Source of the DNA: Membranipora membranacea
Taxonomy: Eukaryota > Bryozoa > Gymnolaemata > Cheilostomatida > Membraniporidae
Length of the DNA: 64,000 nt
Direction: 5' to 3'
Assembly (NCBI GenBank): GCA_914767715.1
Contig: OU612075.1
Span: 15,996,001-16,060,000 of the forward strand
The notes beneath the pieces are model-generated. The model worked only from the letters and a program-made list of their open reading frames with translations, searched no databases and was not told the origin of the DNA. Below, in pieces: positions 60,604 through 64,000 of the stretch. The first letter of the stretch is position 1; every line of letters starts with the position of its first letter. The position numbers and the translations under genes are program-made.

Positions 60604-62244
60604 CAAGCAGCACCAGACGGCCAGTACTTTCATTGTGGTCAATGACTGCTAGTCGGACACGAGCTTGGAGAGCGGGTATATTGAAGTGGAGTCTCTTGGA
60701 AGCATACTTGTTCGTCAATCTATAAATGTTCTCAATTGTCCCTGTAAGTAGATTGGACTAGAAGTAGATTTTAGTATTAGGTTATCCAGATCCTTCTGGA
60801 CCCTTCATGATGTGTATAAACTTGGAAAGTCTTAATTTAAATAAATGTGATGTCTTTCCATAAGATTTGTCCCTGAATTGGGTTGTTGGTTAGAGCAATG
60901 CCCTGCCACAAAATTCATTTTTCCATTATACTATAATTTAATTTGGCATTTGTTGTATGTATACGGAAAAGCTTGTGTGGTGAACTAACCAGTGTGGATT
61001 GACTCTGACAGTTTAGCTAGAGATTTCCGGAAGTGAAGATTCTCCAGCTCCGTAATTAGAAGATTGTGGACAGGGCTGCCTTTCTCAAGCCACTCCCATT
61101 GACGAATTTCATCTCTACAAACATGTGCAGCAATGATATTGGCAGGTAAGTGAATCTTCTGTCACAAGTGAACAAATACAGCAATCTGAGAGTCAACAGA
61201 TTACTTTAGTTCATGCTTCCTATAAATATTTGACTACAAATTTTCACCATGTGTGGATGAGTGTTGATTAATTGCTACATGAAACACACTGACAGTCGAT
61301 ATTGCATTGTTTATTGGTTGCCCTCTTTGAACTTATGAAAAAAAAAGAGGACAACTTTTAAATATATGGTACACGTCTGGTATAGTTTTAGCATTCAGTC
61401 ATGGACATGGGGTCGTGCAGGCACCGTTTGATCGAATCATACCCCCTCAAACTCATGTTTGTCAACCACATGAAAAAGGGAAGAATAAAAACCAGGACTT
61501 ACAAGTCCTGGTCGCCGCCAGTTTGATGCTGCGTACCACATGTGGCTGGAAATATGCTTTACACAGGGGATGATTTTCTTCTTGCGCTACAATATCAAAA
61601 ATATAAATATCTGAAATAAATCTGTATATATCTCCATTACCATGGCATATGACATGACCTGAATTTTAATTCCACTGGACATGAGCTCGCATTGAAATAT
61701 TCTATGACAGCTTATATATGAATGCATGAAAGTTAAATATATTGATCTAACTTCTTACCTCATCAGTGGCACCAGCAATTAGTTTCTTTCTAAACCCCTT
61801 GCATACGTGCCACACATCCAGTTGATGGTTCTTGTCTGGATGAACTGTCCTGTCCTGTCCTGTCCTGTCCTGTCCTGTCCTGTCCTGTCCTGTCCTGTCC
61901 TGTCCTGTCCTGTCCTGTCCTGTCCTGTCCTGTCCTGTCCTGTCCTGTCCTGTCATGTAGGCACCTATTCCTATATAAAACAAATAACAGCAAATATTAT
62001 CACTGTTATTGCTTTGCTCAAGGAAAATAAATTTCACCATTTACTGCTCATAAGCTAATATTGTATAGCCCTTTTTCACTGAATGAATCACATGTGTATT
62101 GTATATTTCACCCATCAGTGGCAAGACAGCCTACTTCCACACCAGCAGATGTGATCTCCTCCAGAACTCCAACAAATCCAGCTTTCTTTCTTTCCGACTG
62201 AGCTACTCTGTGTACCCAACACTCTTGCATACTTTTCCTGCGTC
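60604..62244 (-). pseudogene. DDE-transposase-like gene fragment
   Basis: Minus-strand exons: 62244-62112 (GFVGVLEEITSAGVEVGCLATDG), about 61850-61759 (DKNHQLDVWHVCKGFRKKL), 61114-60990 (EWLEKGSPVHNLLITELE, then LAKLSESIHTG) and 60741-60604 (TIENIYRLTNKYASKRLHFN, ALQARVRLAVIDHN). The junction of the last two is phase-perfect and restores HTGTIENIY. The pattern ..TDG.. D.WHV.KG.. ..HTG..E..H..L..KY..KR..F is one I associate with a widespread invertebrate transposase-like family (possibly Kolobok-like; from memory, unverified). The two aspartates could be catalytic. The N-terminal DNA-binding part is not seen. A TGTCC array runs into the DVWHV exon, so it is probably dead. Confidence 0.55.
61849..61953. 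repeat. Pentanucleotide microsatellite (TGTCC)n
   Basis: About 21 near-perfect TGTCC units. Because 5 is not a multiple of 3, each reading frame cycles through the same five residues (GQDRT on the minus strand), so the array stays open in frame with the transposase-like exon. Confidence 0.97.
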
Positions 62245-64000
62245 CTGCATAAACAACTTAGCTTGAATTATCAGAGGTTTCAAATATAAATGTATTGGTT
62301 GTTATTTCTTTTCTTATTAGGTGCAGTGAGGATATTAGAGTATATTGATGAGCCTGGTACAAACAAGCACTGCTGACTGTTGGCAATCGCCTTCATCCTT
62401 CGTTGCAATGAATGCTGTCCTATCCAGACAAGGCTGCTCTACTTACATAGTCTACAAACAGATAGTGGCAGTATCTGGCAGAATGACAACATGAGTTAAA
62501 TCGACCATCACCTGTCACAACTAACGTTCATCTAAGATATAAGAAATTATGTAAATTATTAGAATTAATGAGTTTCCCAGGAGTGAAGAGCTTGCTTTGT
62601 CTCAGGGAATGTTGTTCCAAATAAATCGACAGTGTTGTAATCACTATGTAATATATACATATATATATAAAACAAATAAATTATTTTTTGAAGTATAAAT
62701 CTCCCTTGGACTTATTTGCAATATATATATTATATATATTGCAAATAAGTTAATTTAAAGGGCAACCAAGGTTTCGCAGCCATGCATTAATGGGTAGCAA
62801 ATAATGTGCTGGGCAGCATCAGCTTTGTGCATTACGCGATGCAAAACTCAAAGTAGTTGCTGACTCTAAGCTGGGTAACACTTCAGTTTAGGGGAGGTTC
62901 CAAGACTTTGCTGTAATAATTATAGAGCACAGGCTAAATAATAACAGGAACAGGAAACTGCTATGTGGTATTCTCTTTTAGCTGAGTTTGAGTACCTGAT
63001 GGAAGAAATGTTTCACAAGAATTCTGGCTGAATAATCATCCGAATTATATTTTGTCTTTTTCCCCATGCAGAAGGTGCAATCTGCTATTAATCAATGGCC
63101 ATCAATGAGGAGTTGTTTGAAACCTTGGTTGCCCTTTAATAGACATGCAGCCAGCCATCGACGTTCTTCACCCATAATGATGATCTTGTTGAGGATAGAG
63201 TCTAGAGCAGGATCTAGGTCCAATAGTGATAATCAAACTAACCTTCTTTTAGATATGAGGTCTTTATAAAAGCTCCCCAACCATAAGCTGATAAAGTAAC
63301 AGAGGATATCATCAGGGCCGTTCAAGACAAACGCGACATCTTTGTTAGCCATCTTTGCTGCAATCAACAAACTATTCAGAAAATAACTTTGAGTAATGGT
63401 TACGCTCTCGCTGATGTTGAGGGCACAATTCTTATAATGAGAGTCAAAATAACAGATTACTGAGCCTGATGACAATTCCGCATATACAAAAGCATCCTGG
63501 GTATACTGGGATGTCCGGGCTAGCAATGCCCTAATTGTTACCATGATACTAATTTGGGTGATCATTTTCTCAGAGGTAAATAATAGCAGCTTTTTACACA
63601 AGTGCAAGATTGGGAAATTTATAACATATTACCTAGTGATGGAACTTTGATGGATAAATATCTTTTAATGTATTATTGATGTTCATATACATTTGACACT
63701 GCATTATCAGGGTAGCTAAATTGATTGACATTAGATTAGCATCTCCCTCTTACCTTCCGCAACATGTCATGTAACTCTGTCTTCTACAAAAGTGACAACA
63801 GAAGGGGGTGTATATAAGACTTGAACTGTAGTCCTAAGATTCACAGTGAGTCACGTAAAATTATACTAGGACATCAGAATAGATAGAACAGTACATGTGC
63901 AGAGCACTAAAAACTAAAGACTAAAAACTACAGAATTAAAAACAAATTTACCATCAAAAGTAGATTACCAGCCACAGCCCAAAAAATCAAGATACCGGAT
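62245..64000. other. Right end of window, unrecognised
   Basis: A near-perfect AT-rich palindrome lies at 62708-62750. A minus-strand frame of 124 codons (63607-63233) and a nearby open stretch (about 63215-63120, reading LNKIIIMGEERRWLAACLLK) look somewhat protein-like but I cannot identify them; they may be upstream exons of the transposase-like gene or another decayed gene. Confidence 0.35.
62708..62750. repeat. 43-bp AT-rich palindrome
   Basis: ACTTATTTGCAATATATA and its complement TATATATTGCAAATAAGT surround a short TA core. A cruciform-prone sequence of unknown origin. Confidence 0.85.

Noticed and set aside
61807-62058. 83-codon plus-strand frame with repeated VLSCP
   Set aside because: It is a translation of the TGTCC microsatellite on the opposite strand to the transposase-like gene.

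Overview
This window is animal nuclear DNA. It is AT-rich, and its genes have many short exons joined at GT/AG splice sites. It also carries LINE, SINE and MITE debris, tRNA genes, and genes of typical animal families (IAP, axonemal-type dynein, PDS5, SLC18B1-like transporter, Kunitz domains). The gene set and mobile-element content would suit a non-vertebrate, perhaps early-branching animal such as a sponge or cnidarian, but that is inference and I cannot name a species.

Layout. 1-1.6 kb (+): the 3' end of an IAP/BIRC gene (UBA-like region plus the characteristic IAP RING). 2.7-18.8 kb: a large inverted duplication with about 5.7 kb arms and a 4.5 kb spacer. Each arm holds a complete 13-exon gene, transcribed outward, for a 774-residue secreted protein with a signal peptide, two Kunitz domains, two furin-type sites, an HEFGH metalloprotease-like domain and four cysteine-rich repeats. 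All 13 exons have the same length in both copies, and both promoters keep a TATA box and an opposed CCAAT pair. 19.2-22.1 kb: two broken LINEs butted together. 22.2-23.3 kb: dynein heavy-chain fragments with an embedded tRNA-Gln, followed by a minisatellite. 24-28.5 kb: a degenerate array of duplicated exon-like units, MITE-like repeats and a tandem U2 snRNA-derived relic.

30.9-33.7 kb (+): an intact two-exon gene for a 754-residue protein with an MGCGSS acylation-type N terminus, a TIR-like domain keeping a WCxxE motif, and ten very similar 42-residue kinesin-light-chain-type TPRs. This is the best candidate for an undescribed signalling or immune protein. 36.8-40.7 kb (-): a PDS5 cohesin-regulator copy with an internal deletion, a nonsense codon and a frameshift, but an in-frame C-terminal tail. 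42.4-53.6 kb (+): a complete 11-exon MFS transporter gene of the SLC18B1 type (464 residues). Its introns host a tRNA-containing foldback MITE, tRNA-derived SINEs and a 2.5 kb long-terminal-inverted-repeat transposon. 54-59.9 kb: repeated dynein heavy-chain pseudogene fragments on the minus strand, with tRNA-Gln, tRNA-Leu and a satellite-like array. 60.6-62.3 kb (-): exons of a DDE-transposase-like gene that carry a TGTCC pentamer array. The remainder is non-coding or unrecognised.

Apart from the facing Kunitz-metalloprotease pair, the genes are not functionally linked in any way the sequence shows. All family assignments come from reading translations by eye, without a database search.
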